Part shown: in pieces, positions 7,820-15,624 of the stretch
Layout of the letters: every line of letters starts with the position of its first letter
Numbering within the stretch: position 1 is the first letter of the stretch
DNA from: Gammaproteobacteria bacterium UBA2955
Lineage (GTDB): Bacteria > Pseudomonadota > Gammaproteobacteria > Pseudomonadales > Azotimanducaceae
Direction: 5' to 3'
DNA length: 17,100 bases
NCBI GenBank assembly: GCA_002348825.1
Contig: DEBN01000141.1
Location: 1-17,100, forward strand
Program-made: the position numbers and the translations under genes
The notes under the pieces: model-generated
What the model saw: the letters and a program-made list of their open reading frames with translations, nothing else
The model's database searches: none
Told to the model about the DNA's origin: nothing

Positions 7820-8884
7820 CTAAGAGCGGCGCGTGAATTCCAGCAATTGATCGACTTTGTCGAGGACCGCACCCGCCTTGCCTAAGAGCCGATCGATAGG
7901 TTTGGTGCTTTGTTTCCAACTTACCAGAAACACATCTCTATTCTCGCAAGCAGCCATGAGATATTCATCGCTGGTCGCCAAACTATCTACCAGATTCAAT
8001 TCTAATGCTCGCGAACCGTACCAGGCTTCGCCTGTAGCCACGGCAGTGATATCCATTTCGGGGCGATTATCTACAACAAACTCTTGAAACAGGGCATGTA
8101 CATCTTCAAGTTCCTGCTGAAATTTCTCCCGGCCTTCCTCGGTATTCTCCCCCAACAAGGTTAACGTGCGCTTGTACTTGCCGGCCGTAAGTACCTCCAC
8201 GTCAACGTCGTTCTTTTTCAACAAACGGTGCACATTGGGCACTTGAGCAACAACACCAATGGAACCCACAACCGCAAAAGGCGCCGCAACGATTTTATTC
8301 GCTACCGCAGCCATGAGATACCCACCACTTGCCGCCACTTTATCCACCACCGCCGTTAAAGGAATGCCCTGATTACGCACACGCATCATCTGTGATGCTG
8401 CTAAGCCGTAGCTGTGAACCATGCCGCCTGGGCTTTCCAAGCAAATAACAACCTCGTCATCGGTACCCGCCATGGTCAATATCGCGCTGATTTCGCGCCT
8501 GAAATTATCGACATCGGTCGCTGCAACGTCACCCTCGAATCGCACCACGAAAACGCGACCAGGATTGTCGGTTTCGGTCGCCTCATTGGATGGCTCTTTG
8601 GCGATCTTCTTGGCCTTGGCCGCGCTCTCTTTGTCCATAGCCTTTCGCATTTTTTGCTCGGATTTGTGTCGACGTTTGGCTTCTTGAGGCGTTAGCAGCA
8701 CGTCTTCCATCACATAACGGAGGTTGCGCAAACGATCGTTCAGCTTGGTCACCGTCAAAAATCCTCGATCACCGCCTTGTTGGCGCATTTTGGCGCCGGC
8801 AATAAATGACGCAACCACAATGATCGCCACCACAACAGTGGCCGCTTGGGCCAAAAACATCAGATAGTCGAATACATAGTCCAT
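7820..8884 (-). CDS. sohB: Inner-membrane serine peptidase SohB (S49 family)
   Basis: Membrane-anchored relative of signal peptide peptidase SppA; in E. coli, extra SohB suppresses htrA (degP) loss, suggesting a role in degrading envelope proteins. The 354 residues comprise an N-terminal hydrophobic helix (about 10-30), a lysine-rich, probably helical linker (about 65-100), and an S49 domain. The catalytic dyad is visible as Ser186 in VAASGGYLMA and Lys238 in TAGKYKRTLTLLGENTEEG, which are near-identical to E. coli SohB. The ATG at 8882-8884 has GGAAG just upstream. A plausible promoter lies at 8923-8950. It is the first gene of a possible two-gene unit with the yhdH-like gene and diverges from the SCP2-domain gene. 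Confidence 0.95.
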   Translation of the reverse strand: MDYVFDYLMFLAQAATVVVAIIVVASFIAGAKMRQQGGDRGFLTVTKLNDRLRNLRYVMEDVLLTPQEAKRRHKSEQKMRKAMDKESAAKAKKIAKEPSNEATETDNPGRVFVVRFEGDVAATDVDNFRREISAILTMAGTDDEVVICLESPGGMVHSYGLAASQMMRVRNQGIPLTAVVDKVAASGGYLMAAVANKIVAAPFAVVGSIGVVAQVPNVHRLLKKNDVDVEVLTAGKYKRTLTLLGENTEEGREKFQQELEDVHALFQEFVVDNRPEMDITAVATGEAWYGSRALELNLVDSLATSDEYLMAACENRDVFLVSWKQSTKPIDRLLGKAGAVLDKVDQLLEFTRRS

Positions 8885-8922
8885 AGCGCTTCCAGGAATG
8901 CCAGCAAGTTTAGGTCGCGTAC

Positions 8923-8950
8923 TTTATAGAGTGCAGGGTTCCCTCGTCCA
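8923..8950 (-). promoter_or_regulatory. Likely sohB promoter
   Basis: On the minus strand TGGACG (8950-8945) and TATAAA (8928-8923) are separated by 16 bp; they match four and five of six consensus bases. The start would fall about 30 bases upstream of the sohB ATG. Recognition is by eye only. Confidence 0.4.
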
Positions 8951-8989
8951 GCACTCAGCGATGGGACTCGATTACCGGTTAGGTTCAAG

Positions 8990-8995
8990 TACAAT
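8990..8995 (+). promoter_or_regulatory. Possible -10 box of the SCP2-domain gene
   Basis: TACAAT matches five of six consensus bases and lies 26 bp before the ATG at 9022. No convincing -35 is present, so support is weak. Confidence 0.25.
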
Positions 8996-9021
8996 CGCGG
9001 ATCCAATAATTAATCCGAGAT

Positions 9022-9312
9022 ATGCACGACCTTCTCACTCAGCGTTTCAATCCGGACCATAACACCGGTTTAGATGCCTGCATTCGCTTCGATTGGGGCA
9101 GTGGCGGCATCCTGTTCGCCGTACGCGAAACACAATTGCTTCTGGATTGCGACAGCCAACCGGAAATGACAATTTATTTTGACAGTGAGGCATTGGCAAA
9201 GGATCTCTTATGCGGTGAGGCCGACCCGGTTATGGCTTTTATGCAAGGTCAATTTCGCGCCAGTGGTCACTTAATTTGGGTTTTTCATACCATGGCCGCT
9301 TTCCGACCCTAA
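9022..9312 (+). CDS. Stand-alone SCP2 sterol-binding-like domain protein
   Basis: A 96-residue protein that looks like a whole small SCP2 domain: a beta strand region (ACIRFDWGSGGILFAV), a second (MTIYFDSEALAKDLL) and the typical GEADPVMAFMQGQFRASGHL segment. SCP2 folds bind lipids or other hydrophobic ligands; short bacterial versions are mostly uncharacterised, so no substrate can be assigned. There is no signal peptide or membrane helix, so it is probably cytoplasmic. A short GAG just before the ATG is the only ribosome-binding-like signal. Its TAA overlaps the TAG of nudC, which converges on it. It diverges from sohB across 137 bp. A distant alternative is the SCP2-like domain of the UbiJ ubiquinone factor, but this is shorter and has no adjacent ubiE/ubiB. 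Confidence 0.75.
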   Translation: MHDLLTQRFNPDHNTGLDACIRFDWGSGGILFAVRETQLLLDCDSQPEMTIYFDSEALAKDLLCGEADPVMAFMQGQFRASGHLIWVFHTMAAFRP

Positions 9313-10160
9313 CTTGTCCCACCCGAATGCTGTTGAATAAATTCATGAATAAGCCAACCCGAAATAGCAGTCTTCGGCGGTGTTTGGGGCAGTGACTTCT
9401 CGGTAAACCATTGCGCGTCGGCAATTTCTCCGGGCTGGCAAACGATGTCACCCGACTTATACTCTGCATGAAATCCCAGCATCAGCGAATTCGGAAAAGG
9501 CCAACTTTGCGACCCAAAATAACGTAAATTCTCCACCTTAAGCCCCACCTCTTCCATCACTTCGCGGTGCACCGTTTGTTCGATAGACTCCCCTGCCTCT
9601 ACAAACCCCGCTAACGTGCTGTACATACCGGCCGGCCAATTGGCGTTGCGAGCCAGCAGCATCTCCTCGCCACGAGTAACTAGCACAATAATGCTCGGTG
9701 ATAGCCTCGGGTAGCTAATGAGACCGCAACTGCCAACCTTCGCGCGATCACTCTTGTGATCCTTGGTAGCGCTGCCGCAACGGCCACAGAACTGATTATT
9801 CTCAGACCAGTCCACAATCTGGAGGGCACGACCAGCGAGATAAAACAATGACTGTGCTGTTCGGCCCAAAAGCCCGCGAAGGCCCACCGCAGCGAAGCCC
9901 TCAGGCACCTCGCCGGCGACGCGCAGCGCAAAACAAGGGCGGGGGCCGTAGTGCCCTAAAAAATGCTTGCTGCGAACCTCCAAACCTAGCCAACGAAAGT
10001 CATCTGCGGTAATAGGCTCTGGCGCGCCTTGGTGACTCTTACAGATCAACTCTCCTCCGAGAAACGCGAAGTACCAAGCCTCGCCAATATCGTCCGCCGC
10101 TGACATCTCATGGTTGGGAATAAATTCGTCTGGTTCGTTTGGCCACATCTGAGTGTTCAC
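9309..10160 (-). CDS. nudC: NAD(H) pyrophosphatase / deNADding enzyme NudC, atypical zinc ribbon
   Basis: Nudix hydrolase that splits NAD(H) to NMN(H) and AMP and removes NAD caps from RNA in E. coli. The 283 residues (E. coli 257) include an N-terminal domain, a zinc ribbon (about 122-150), and the Nudix domain. The Nudix box at 185-207 is complete (GFVEAGESIEQTVHREVMEE, then VGL). The family-specific array after it reads SQSWPFPNS at 217-225, with Ser where SQPWPFP has Pro. In the ribbon, Cys125 and Cys128 (FCGRCG) and Cys145 are present, but the position of the third ligand is Val142 (KVGSCG), so one of four zinc cysteines is missing. The start is a GTG at 10158-10160 in the AT-rich promoter region; an in-frame ATG at 10146-10148 is an alternative, and neither has a clear ribosome binding site. 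Stop codons overlap with the SCP2 gene. Confidence 0.93.
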   Translation of the reverse strand: MNTQMWPNEPDEFIPNHEMSAADDIGEAWYFAFLGGELICKSHQGAPEPITADDFRWLGLEVRSKHFLGHYGPRPCFALRVAGEVPEGFAAVGLRGLLGRTAQSLFYLAGRALQIVDWSENNQFCGRCGSATKDHKSDRAKVGSCGLISYPRLSPSIIVLVTRGEEMLLARNANWPAGMYSTLAGFVEAGESIEQTVHREVMEEVGLKVENLRYFGSQSWPFPNSLMLGFHAEYKSGDIVCQPGEIADAQWFTEKSLPQTPPKTAISGWLIHEFIQQHSGGTS

Positions 10161-10203
10161 TTTTTTATATTAGAAACTAAAAACATAGCACATTCTTCGT
10201 CCC

Positions 10204-10376
10204 GGCTAGGTGCACAATCCAGGTGTCTGACGGTTGATGCACAACCACAATGCAAGCTATCTTTAGATCTTACGCAGTCGATGATAAGGATGTGTGAGGT
10301 TGGAGTAACTTCAACCGCCCACCCTTAGCACCTACAGGCCACACGTTCGTCAAAAAATCAAAAACAATTAAGGTGT
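10204..10376 (+). promoter_or_regulatory. Candidate switch-like structured leader of nhaB
   Basis: The arm GGC-TAGGTGC (10204-10213) is complementary to GCACCTA-(3-base bulge)-GCC (10328-10340), which would close a domain of about 135 nt. Inside lie two hairpins with the same stem, GGTTG/CAACC at 10232-10246 and GGTTGGA/TTCAACC at 10298-10316, the latter extended by GTG/CAC and AAGG/CCTT pairs out to 10286-10326. The right-hand CACCT (10329-10333) can instead pair with the nhaB ribosome binding site AGGTG (10371-10375). The two pairings exclude each other, the logic of a translational switch. The transcription start is unknown; a start downstream of 10204 would remove the left arm. It does not match a Na+, Li+ or c-di-GMP riboswitch that I can recall. 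No covariation evidence is available here. Confidence 0.35.
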
Positions 10377-10382
10377 CTATAT

Positions 10383-11885
10383 ATGCGAGGCCTCTCTCTT
10401 AGTTCTTTTACCCAAAATTTCCTGGGACACGCACCCGAATGGTACAAGATCACAATCGTCGCTTTTTTACTGCTTAACCCTATTCTACTGCTGATAGCTG
10501 GTCCTTATATCGCCGGATGGGTGCTGGTGCTGGAGTTCATTTTCACCCTCGCCATGGCACTGAAGTGCTATCCACTGCAGCCCGGCGGGCTAATCGCTTT
10601 CGAAGGCGTCGTACTTGGTATGACCAATCCCACCACTGTATTGCATGAAGTTGAAGCCGCATTTCCAGTGATTTTGTTACTGATTTTTATGGTGGCCGGC
10701 ATATATTTTATGAAGGAGCTGCTGCTGTTCACCTTTACTAAAATTTTGCTGGGCGTTCGCTCAAAGAAGCTGCTGTCTTTTCTGTTCTGTCTCATATCCG
10801 CGGTTCTGTCCGCATTTTTAGACGCCCTTACCGTAACCGCGGTCGTCATCAGCGTCGCCGTTGGCTTTTACTCGGTTTATCACCGAGTCGCCTCGGGCAA
10901 GCACTTCAGTGATGAACATACGCACTCTGAGGACTCCAGCATTAAAGAGGAGCGCCAAGTCGAGTTGGAAAAATTTCGACGATTCTTACGTAACTTGCTT
11001 ATGCATGCAGCTATCGGTACTGCGCTTGGTGGCGTCTGCACGACTGTTGGCGAACCCCAGAATCTGCTTATCGCAAGTTACACAGGCTGGGAATTCATGG
11101 AATTCTTTTGGCGCATGTCGCCGGTAACAATGCCAGTACTGGCGATGGGTCTCACCACGTGCCTATTACTGGAACAAATCAAAATCTTTGGCTATGGCGC
11201 CCAACTGCCAGAGGAAGTACGCGATATTCTGGTGGAGTTCGATGATCATGAGGCGTCTCGGCGAACTGCAGGTGACAACGCACGACTCGTCGTACAGGCT
11301 ATTGCGGCTCTGTTTCTGGTGTTCGCACTGGCGTTTCATGTTGCCGAGGTCGGACTCATCGGGCTGACCATCATCGTCTTACAAACCGCTTTTAACGGTG
11401 TGATCGAGGAGCACCAACTAGGACACGCCTTTGAGGAAGCATTGCCTTTTACCGCTTTGCTGGTGGTCTTCTTTGGCGTCGTAGGCGTCATTCATGATCA
11501 ACATCTTTTCTCGCCGGTCATCAATTACGTACTGTCGCTGCCAGAGGAGATGCAGCCTGGTATGTTCTACATTGCCAACGGCGTGTTGTCGGCAATCAGC
11601 GACAACGTATTCGTGGCTACGGTTTACATCGGCGAAGTTAAAGCTGCGTTCGACAGCGGCGTATTAAGTCGAGAGCAGTTTGATCTTCTGGCGGTAGCGA
11701 TAAACACCGGCACCAATATTCCTAGTGTCGCTACACCAAACGGCCAAGCCGCCTTTTTATTCCTGCTAACGTCTTCCATCGCGCCGCTAATCGGTCTCAG
11801 CTACATGCGTATGGTAACTATGGCGCTGCCTTATACCGTGGTCATGGGCATCACCGGATGGCTGTGCGTTCAGTACCTGCTGTAA
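10383..11885 (+). CDS. nhaB: Na+/H+ antiporter NhaB
   Basis: Electrogenic inner-membrane exchanger that expels Na+ (and Li+) against H+, important for salt tolerance and pH balance. The 500 residues (E. coli 513) align along the whole family: the N-terminal [30 protein letters not shown] near residue 65, the long [20 protein letters not shown] stretch, [20 protein letters not shown] near 215 and [20 protein letters not shown] near the C-terminus. A charged cytoplasmic-type loop rich in His and Glu (about 175-200) follows the first helix group. The ATG at 10383 has a good AAGGTG ribosome binding site with 7-nt spacing. It diverges from nudC over 222 bp containing possible regulatory RNA structure, and converges on dnaQ with a 15-bp gap. 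Confidence 0.97.
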   Translation: MRGLSLSSFTQNFLGHAPEWYKITIVAFLLLNPILLLIAGPYIAGWVLVLEFIFTLAMALKCYPLQPGGLIAFEGVVLGMTNPTTVLHEVEAAFPVILLLIFMVAGIYFMKELLLFTFTKILLGVRSKKLLSFLFCLISAVLSAFLDALTVTAVVISVAVGFYSVYHRVASGKHFSDEHTHSEDSSIKEERQVELEKFRRFLRNLLMHAAIGTALGGVCTTVGEPQNLLIASYTGWEFMEFFWRMSPVTMPVLAMGLTTCLLLEQIKIFGYGAQLPEEVRDILVEFDDHEASRRTAGDNARLVVQAIAALFLVFALAFHVAEVGLIGLTIIVLQTAFNGVIEEHQLGHAFEEALPFTALLVVFFGVVGVIHDQHLFSPVINYVLSLPEEMQPGMFYIANGVLSAISDNVFVATVYIGEVKAAFDSGVLSREQFDLLAVAINTGTNIPSVATPNGQAAFLFLLTSSIAPLIGLSYMRMVTMALPYTVVMGITGWLCVQYLL

Positions 11886-11900
11886 TGATGAGTCTCTGCC

Positions 11901-12659
11901 CTACTCCTCCGCATTGCTAGACGTAGCCTGCGGCCCTAGTTTTCGCCATATTGGGGTCGCACCGCTTTTCTCGGCAAGCAGGGCAATAAAATCCTCATGG
12001 GCTTGCAGTTCCTGAGCATTGGCATAAATAACCGGCAGCCCGAAGCCATCAACAACTTGCAGGTTCTGCTGATCCGTTTGCGCTTCGGCTGCTTTGTCCT
12101 GAGCATCGGCAGACCCAAACAACTGGGTCTGCCCCCCGGTCATAAGTAAAAAGACATCGGCAAGAATTTCCGCATCAAGTAAGGCGCCGTGCAGCTGCCG
12201 TTGCGAATTGTCAACCATATAACGTCGACATAACGCGTCGAGGCTGTTTTTCTGTCCCGGATGTTTATGCCGCGCTAGCGCCAAGGAGTCTGTAACCTGA
12301 CAGATTTCCTCAATATTCTGAGGCGTCTCGATCCCTGCCGCAGATACGTGAAGAATCTCGGCGTTTAAAAAACCGATATCGAAGGGCGCGTTATGAATAA
12401 TTAATTCTGCGCCGTCTATAAATTCAAGGAATTCCGACCAGATCTCGCCGATACGAGGTTTATCCTCAAGAAACTCGGAACTTATCCCGTGAACCTCTTG
12501 TGCGCCCTCATCGATGTCTCGCTGGGGATTGACATATTTATGAAAGCGCCTGCCACTGAGGCGGCGGTCCACCAGTTCAACAGCGCCGATTTCGACAATC
12601 CGATGTCCACGCTCGGTCTCCAGCCCAGTCGTTTCGGTATCGAGGACAACCTGCCTCAT
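11901..12659 (-). CDS. dnaQ: DNA polymerase III epsilon subunit (proofreading 3'-5' exonuclease)
   Basis: Proofreading exonuclease of the replicase, binding the alpha subunit through its C-terminal tail and the sliding clamp through a short motif. The 252 residues contain a complete DEDDh site: Asp7 and Glu9 (LDTETTG), Asp94 ([11 protein letters not shown]), His157 and Asp162 (HGALLDAEI). Downstream at about 177-181 QTQLF matches the clamp-binding motif position of E. coli epsilon and is closer to the general clamp consensus. The C-terminal part has an Ala/Gln/Asp-rich linker (about 182-198) and an alpha-binding segment. The ATG overlaps the rnhA stop as ATGA, so translation is probably coupled to rnhA. 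In E. coli rnhA and dnaQ are divergent; here they are co-directional, as in Pseudomonas. Confidence 0.96.
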   Translation of the reverse strand: MRQVVLDTETTGLETERGHRIVEIGAVELVDRRLSGRRFHKYVNPQRDIDEGAQEVHGISSEFLEDKPRIGEIWSEFLEFIDGAELIIHNAPFDIGFLNAEILHVSAAGIETPQNIEEICQVTDSLALARHKHPGQKNSLDALCRRYMVDNSQRQLHGALLDAEILADVFLLMTGGQTQLFGSADAQDKAAEAQTDQQNLQVVDGFGLPVIYANAQELQAHEDFIALLAEKSGATPIWRKLGPQATSSNAEE

Positions 12660-13099
12660 ACCTGCGCCTGCATCACATCGATGGCATCGTTTGCTGCCGT
12701 ATCCACGCGTTCGTTTTCCTCATGACCACTGTGGCCTTTTACCCAACGCCAGGCCACTTGGTGCTTTACAACCGCGGCGTCTAGCCGCTGCCACAGCGTT
12801 TTATTTTTCACCGTTTGTTTTTGTGAGGTCTTCCAGCCATTGCGTTTCCATCCGTGGATCCACTGGGTGATGCCTTGACGTACATACTGCGAGTCCGTCG
12901 TGAGCACCACCGCCGACGGCCGCTTCAGCGCCTCCAAACCCTGGATGGCTGCCATGAGTTCCATCTGGTTGTTCGTTGTTTCTTGCTCTGCTCCAGACAA
13001 CATTTTTTCCACGCCCTGACTGCGCAACAAAGCGGCCCAACCTCCTGGCCCCGGATTCCCTCGACAAGCCCCGTCGGTAAATATCTCTACCTCCGGCAT
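12656..13099 (-). CDS. rnhA: Ribonuclease HI
   Basis: Cleaves the RNA strand of RNA-DNA hybrids, removing R-loops and helping primer processing, in the cytoplasm. The 147 residues match the family (E. coli 155). Catalytic residues are all present: Asp9 ([14 protein letters not shown]), Glu47 (NNQMELMAA), Asp69 (TTDSQYV), His123 (VKGHSGH) and Asp133 (ERVDTAAN). The basic handle region [18 protein letters not shown] (about 83-100) is intact. The ATG overlaps the stop of the upstream methyltransferase gene (TGATG, one base shared), and its own TGA overlaps the dnaQ ATG. The three genes therefore form one translationally coupled unit whose promoter should lie upstream of 13932. Confidence 0.97.
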   Translation of the reverse strand: MPEVEIFTDGACRGNPGPGGWAALLRSQGVEKMLSGAEQETTNNQMELMAAIQGLEALKRPSAVVLTTDSQYVRQGITQWIHGWKRNGWKTSQKQTVKNKTLWQRLDAAVVKHQVAWRWVKGHSGHEENERVDTAANDAIDVMQAQV

Positions 13100-13932
13100 C
13101 AGCTTCTTTCCTTTGTCGCCAAGCGTAATTCGGTGACTTTAGAGTAACCGATGGGCGCCAACCTGCTCCGAGGGTTGTTATTAGATCTAACGAGGGACAA
13201 TGGCAGCGCGCGTTTTATCGCGCTCACAATCATCATGCCGCCCAACGGCGTACGTTTAAGCCATTCCGCAGCAGGCCATCCCCCTTTCCGGCTGGAAATC
13301 CATGCGGTCACTTTATGCAGGCTCTGAGGCGGCAGCACCGGCAGCCGATAATCTACGTACGCGGGCTTTGCCTCTAAGGCAAACCCTAGCAGTTCGAGCC
13401 AGTCAAAAAGCCGCAAAGGATTTACAAATCGTCTGGCGCTGAAGGGATCGCTGACCCACTCGGCATAGCCGCGTCGCAACCCAAATAAGCTAACCGGGTT
13501 AAACCCTGCGATGACGATTCGGCCACCGGGAGCAAGTACGCGGGCGGCCTCGCGAAGTCCGGTTCGCGGATCTACCGAGCGTTCTAGGGCATGGTGCAAA
13601 ACTATGCCGTCAAACTGATGCTTGGCAAAGGGCAATGCATCAAGTTCGCCGTTTAAACACGGCATCTCCAGCACTGGGGACCCTATCGAGGCACTGTCTG
13701 AAGCCGCTGCACCAAAAGCAGCGGTCGTTAGATAGAGAGAATCTCGCACCATGCACTGCTGCAAAAGCTGTGCAGGCTCAGGCGTTTCGCCCACCCAGAG
13801 GGCTGTATTGCCGTGCAACCGACGTACATGGGTTGCCAGAGTGGCCAACTGCGCCTCAAGCAAACGATGCCCAAGCGCGCTTTCCCATAGTGCTTTCGGG
13901 CGACCACGAAAAATCTTGCGAGTATTCAACAA
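13099..13932 (-). CDS. YafS-like class I SAM-dependent methyltransferase
   Basis: Probable methyltransferase of the YafS group, regularly found beside rnhA in gammaproteobacteria; its substrate is unknown to me. The 277 residues show a Methyltransf_11-like core: [20 protein letters not shown] (97-116) and [20 protein letters not shown] (126-145), then the YafS-type [11 protein letters not shown] and [16 protein letters not shown]. The glycine-rich motif I normally written as DxGxGxG is degenerate here ([11 protein letters not shown], 43-53), as it also is in E. coli YafS. The C-terminus is basic. The start is TTG at 13930-13932, supported by an AGGGG ribosome binding site seven bases upstream; a second TTG follows directly. 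It is the first gene of the coupled methyltransferase-rnhA-dnaQ unit and diverges from mltD. Confidence 0.82.
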   Translation of the reverse strand: MLNTRKIFRGRPKALWESALGHRLLEAQLATLATHVRRLHGNTALWVGETPEPAQLLQQCMVRDSLYLTTAAFGAAASDSASIGSPVLEMPCLNGELDALPFAKHQFDGIVLHHALERSVDPRTGLREAARVLAPGGRIVIAGFNPVSLFGLRRGYAEWVSDPFSARRFVNPLRLFDWLELLGFALEAKPAYVDYRLPVLPPQSLHKVTAWISSRKGGWPAAEWLKRTPLGGMMIVSAIKRALPLSLVRSNNNPRSRLAPIGYSKVTELRLATKERS

Positions 13933-14016
13933 GACATTACCCCTTTCAGTTGCTCGGCGCGCATGATGCGATTAAGTTTACGGGCTTTGTCGTTACAGCA
14001 ACAAGCTTTCATCCCT

Positions 14017-15615
14017 ATGTCGTTAAAGATTTCTGCCTTTTTTGCTTTGGGCATGGTCACTTTTTTTCTCGGTGGTTGCCAGAGCCGCCTTGCTCCGACC
14101 GTAAGTGAGCCAATCGCCACCGACCCTATCGCCAGCAGCGAGCGGATTGTCGCAGACCAACCAATCACCGGCGTTAATGAACCCGCCGCCCATCGTGAAA
14201 AGCAATCCGTCGATGCCGGCCATACTCTGGTACCAGTTGATAACAGCATCTGGCCTGATCTACGCGAGGCCATGGTTTTGACTCATGCAGTAGAGCAAAA
14301 ACGAGTGCAGCAAGAAATTAACTGGCTGCGAACCAATCCCCGTTATTTAGCTAGATTGCAGCCGAGGCTGCAAAAATATCTGCCTTATATAGTCAAAAGG
14401 ACGGTGGAACGAAACCTGCCTGGAGAACTGGCACTAATTCCAATTATCGAAAGCGCCCTTGACCCCTACGCGTTCTCACCAGGCGGCGCCGGCGGACCAT
14501 GGCAGTTTTTACGACCAACCGCACAAGAGTACGGATTGACAATTGATCGCTGGTACGACGGACGTCGCGACATCGTCGCCGCGACCGAAGCGGCACTGGA
14601 CTACCTTGAAGCACTGTATTCCCGTTTGAACCACTGGCCGCTTGCTATTGCAGCCTACAATGCGGGCGGCGCGCGCGTTAGACGAGCCGTTAAACGCGCC
14701 GACAGCATCGATTTTTTCGCCCTTAAACTACCTCGAGAGACACAGTACTACCTGCCGAAAATTCTAGCTTTGGCGGCCCTAATAGCCGCGCCGGATAATT
14801 ATTCGATAACCCTACCCGAGGTAACTAGGGCGGCAAGTTTTACTACCGTGAGCCTGCCCGGTCAATTTGATGTGCAAATCCTGAGCGGTTTGACCGGGCT
14901 GACCGTTGCAGAGTTGCAAGCTTGGAATCCGGCGTTAAAACGCTGGGCAACCGCTGCTCAGGCTCCACATCATCTCATCGTGCCCCTGCAGCATCCTAGC
15001 GATCAAAGCATCTCGCTGGACATCGAAAAACTGCAAAAGAGCATAAGCACCACACTGCCGAGTCAACGCATGCACTGGAAAGAGATTATTGTGCGCGAAG
15101 GCGATTCACTCAGCGTCATTGCACAACGCCATAACACAGACGTGGCCGCTTTGAGAGTCGCCAACACCCTGAAAAGCACCATGATTCGCGCGGGCACGAT
15201 TTTATTGGTACCCACATACCAGACCAACCAGTTACCAATCTACGGCCAGCACAGGCAAGCCCTGCCTTATACGGTCCAACCCGGCGATTCGCTCTGGTCC
15301 ATCGCGAAAGCCCACAATGTGTCTATTGCAGCATTGGTAAAAACCAACCAAATCGCCCCACGTGGCGTACTACGCAGTGGTCGCAAAATTAAAGTACCGA
15401 CAAAGAAAAGTCTGATTGCACCTACAATGACCGATCCAGCTGCGGTCACACGGAAAGTCGCCTATACCGTGAGGAAGGGCGATTCGCTGGCGCGGATTGC
15501 CAAACGCTTCGGTGTCGGCGTGGAGGACCTTGCAAAATGGAACCAACTGGACTTAACGAAGTACCTGCAGCCGGGCCAGCGACTCACCGTTTACGTCGAT
15601 GCTGTCAATACCTGA
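14017..15615 (+). CDS. mltD: Membrane-bound lytic murein transglycosylase D with three LysM repeats
   Basis: Outer-membrane lipoprotein that cleaves peptidoglycan glycan strands, forming 1,6-anhydro-muramyl ends. The 532 residues begin with a 20-residue lipoprotein signal ending FLGGC, so Cys21 would be lipidated (E. coli MltD has a similar GCQS). The family 1 SLT domain (about 130-230) has the catalytic Glu145 in LIPIIESALDP, GGPWQFLRPTAQEYGL and LAIAAYNAGG. Three C-terminal LysM domains lie at about 356-400, 417-461 and 482-527, each opening with a (R/Q/K)xGDSL motif; they bind glycan. The frame is open to an ATG at 13963, but that adds 18 residues before the signal peptide and leaves little room for promoters, so I prefer 14017. 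No clear ribosome binding site precedes either. It converges on ppiD, with nine bases between stops. Confidence 0.94.
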   Translation: MSLKISAFFALGMVTFFLGGCQSRLAPTVSEPIATDPIASSERIVADQPITGVNEPAAHREKQSVDAGHTLVPVDNSIWPDLREAMVLTHAVEQKRVQQEINWLRTNPRYLARLQPRLQKYLPYIVKRTVERNLPGELALIPIIESALDPYAFSPGGAGGPWQFLRPTAQEYGLTIDRWYDGRRDIVAATEAALDYLEALYSRLNHWPLAIAAYNAGGARVRRAVKRADSIDFFALKLPRETQYYLPKILALAALIAAPDNYSITLPEVTRAASFTTVSLPGQFDVQILSGLTGLTVAELQAWNPALKRWATAAQAPHHLIVPLQHPSDQSISLDIEKLQKSISTTLPSQRMHWKEIIVREGDSLSVIAQRHNTDVAALRVANTLKSTMIRAGTILLVPTYQTNQLPIYGQHRQALPYTVQPGDSLWSIAKAHNVSIAALVKTNQIAPRGVLRSGRKIKVPTKKSLIAPTMTDPAAVTRKVAYTVRKGDSLARIAKRFGVGVEDLAKWNQLDLTKYLQPGQRLTVYVDAVNT

Positions 15616-15624
15616 GACAGCACC

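Noticed and set aside
13963..14016. 18-residue extension of MltD (start at 13963)
   Set aside because: It would place extra polar residues before a standard 20-residue lipoprotein signal peptide; the ATG at 14017 gives the usual MltD beginning.
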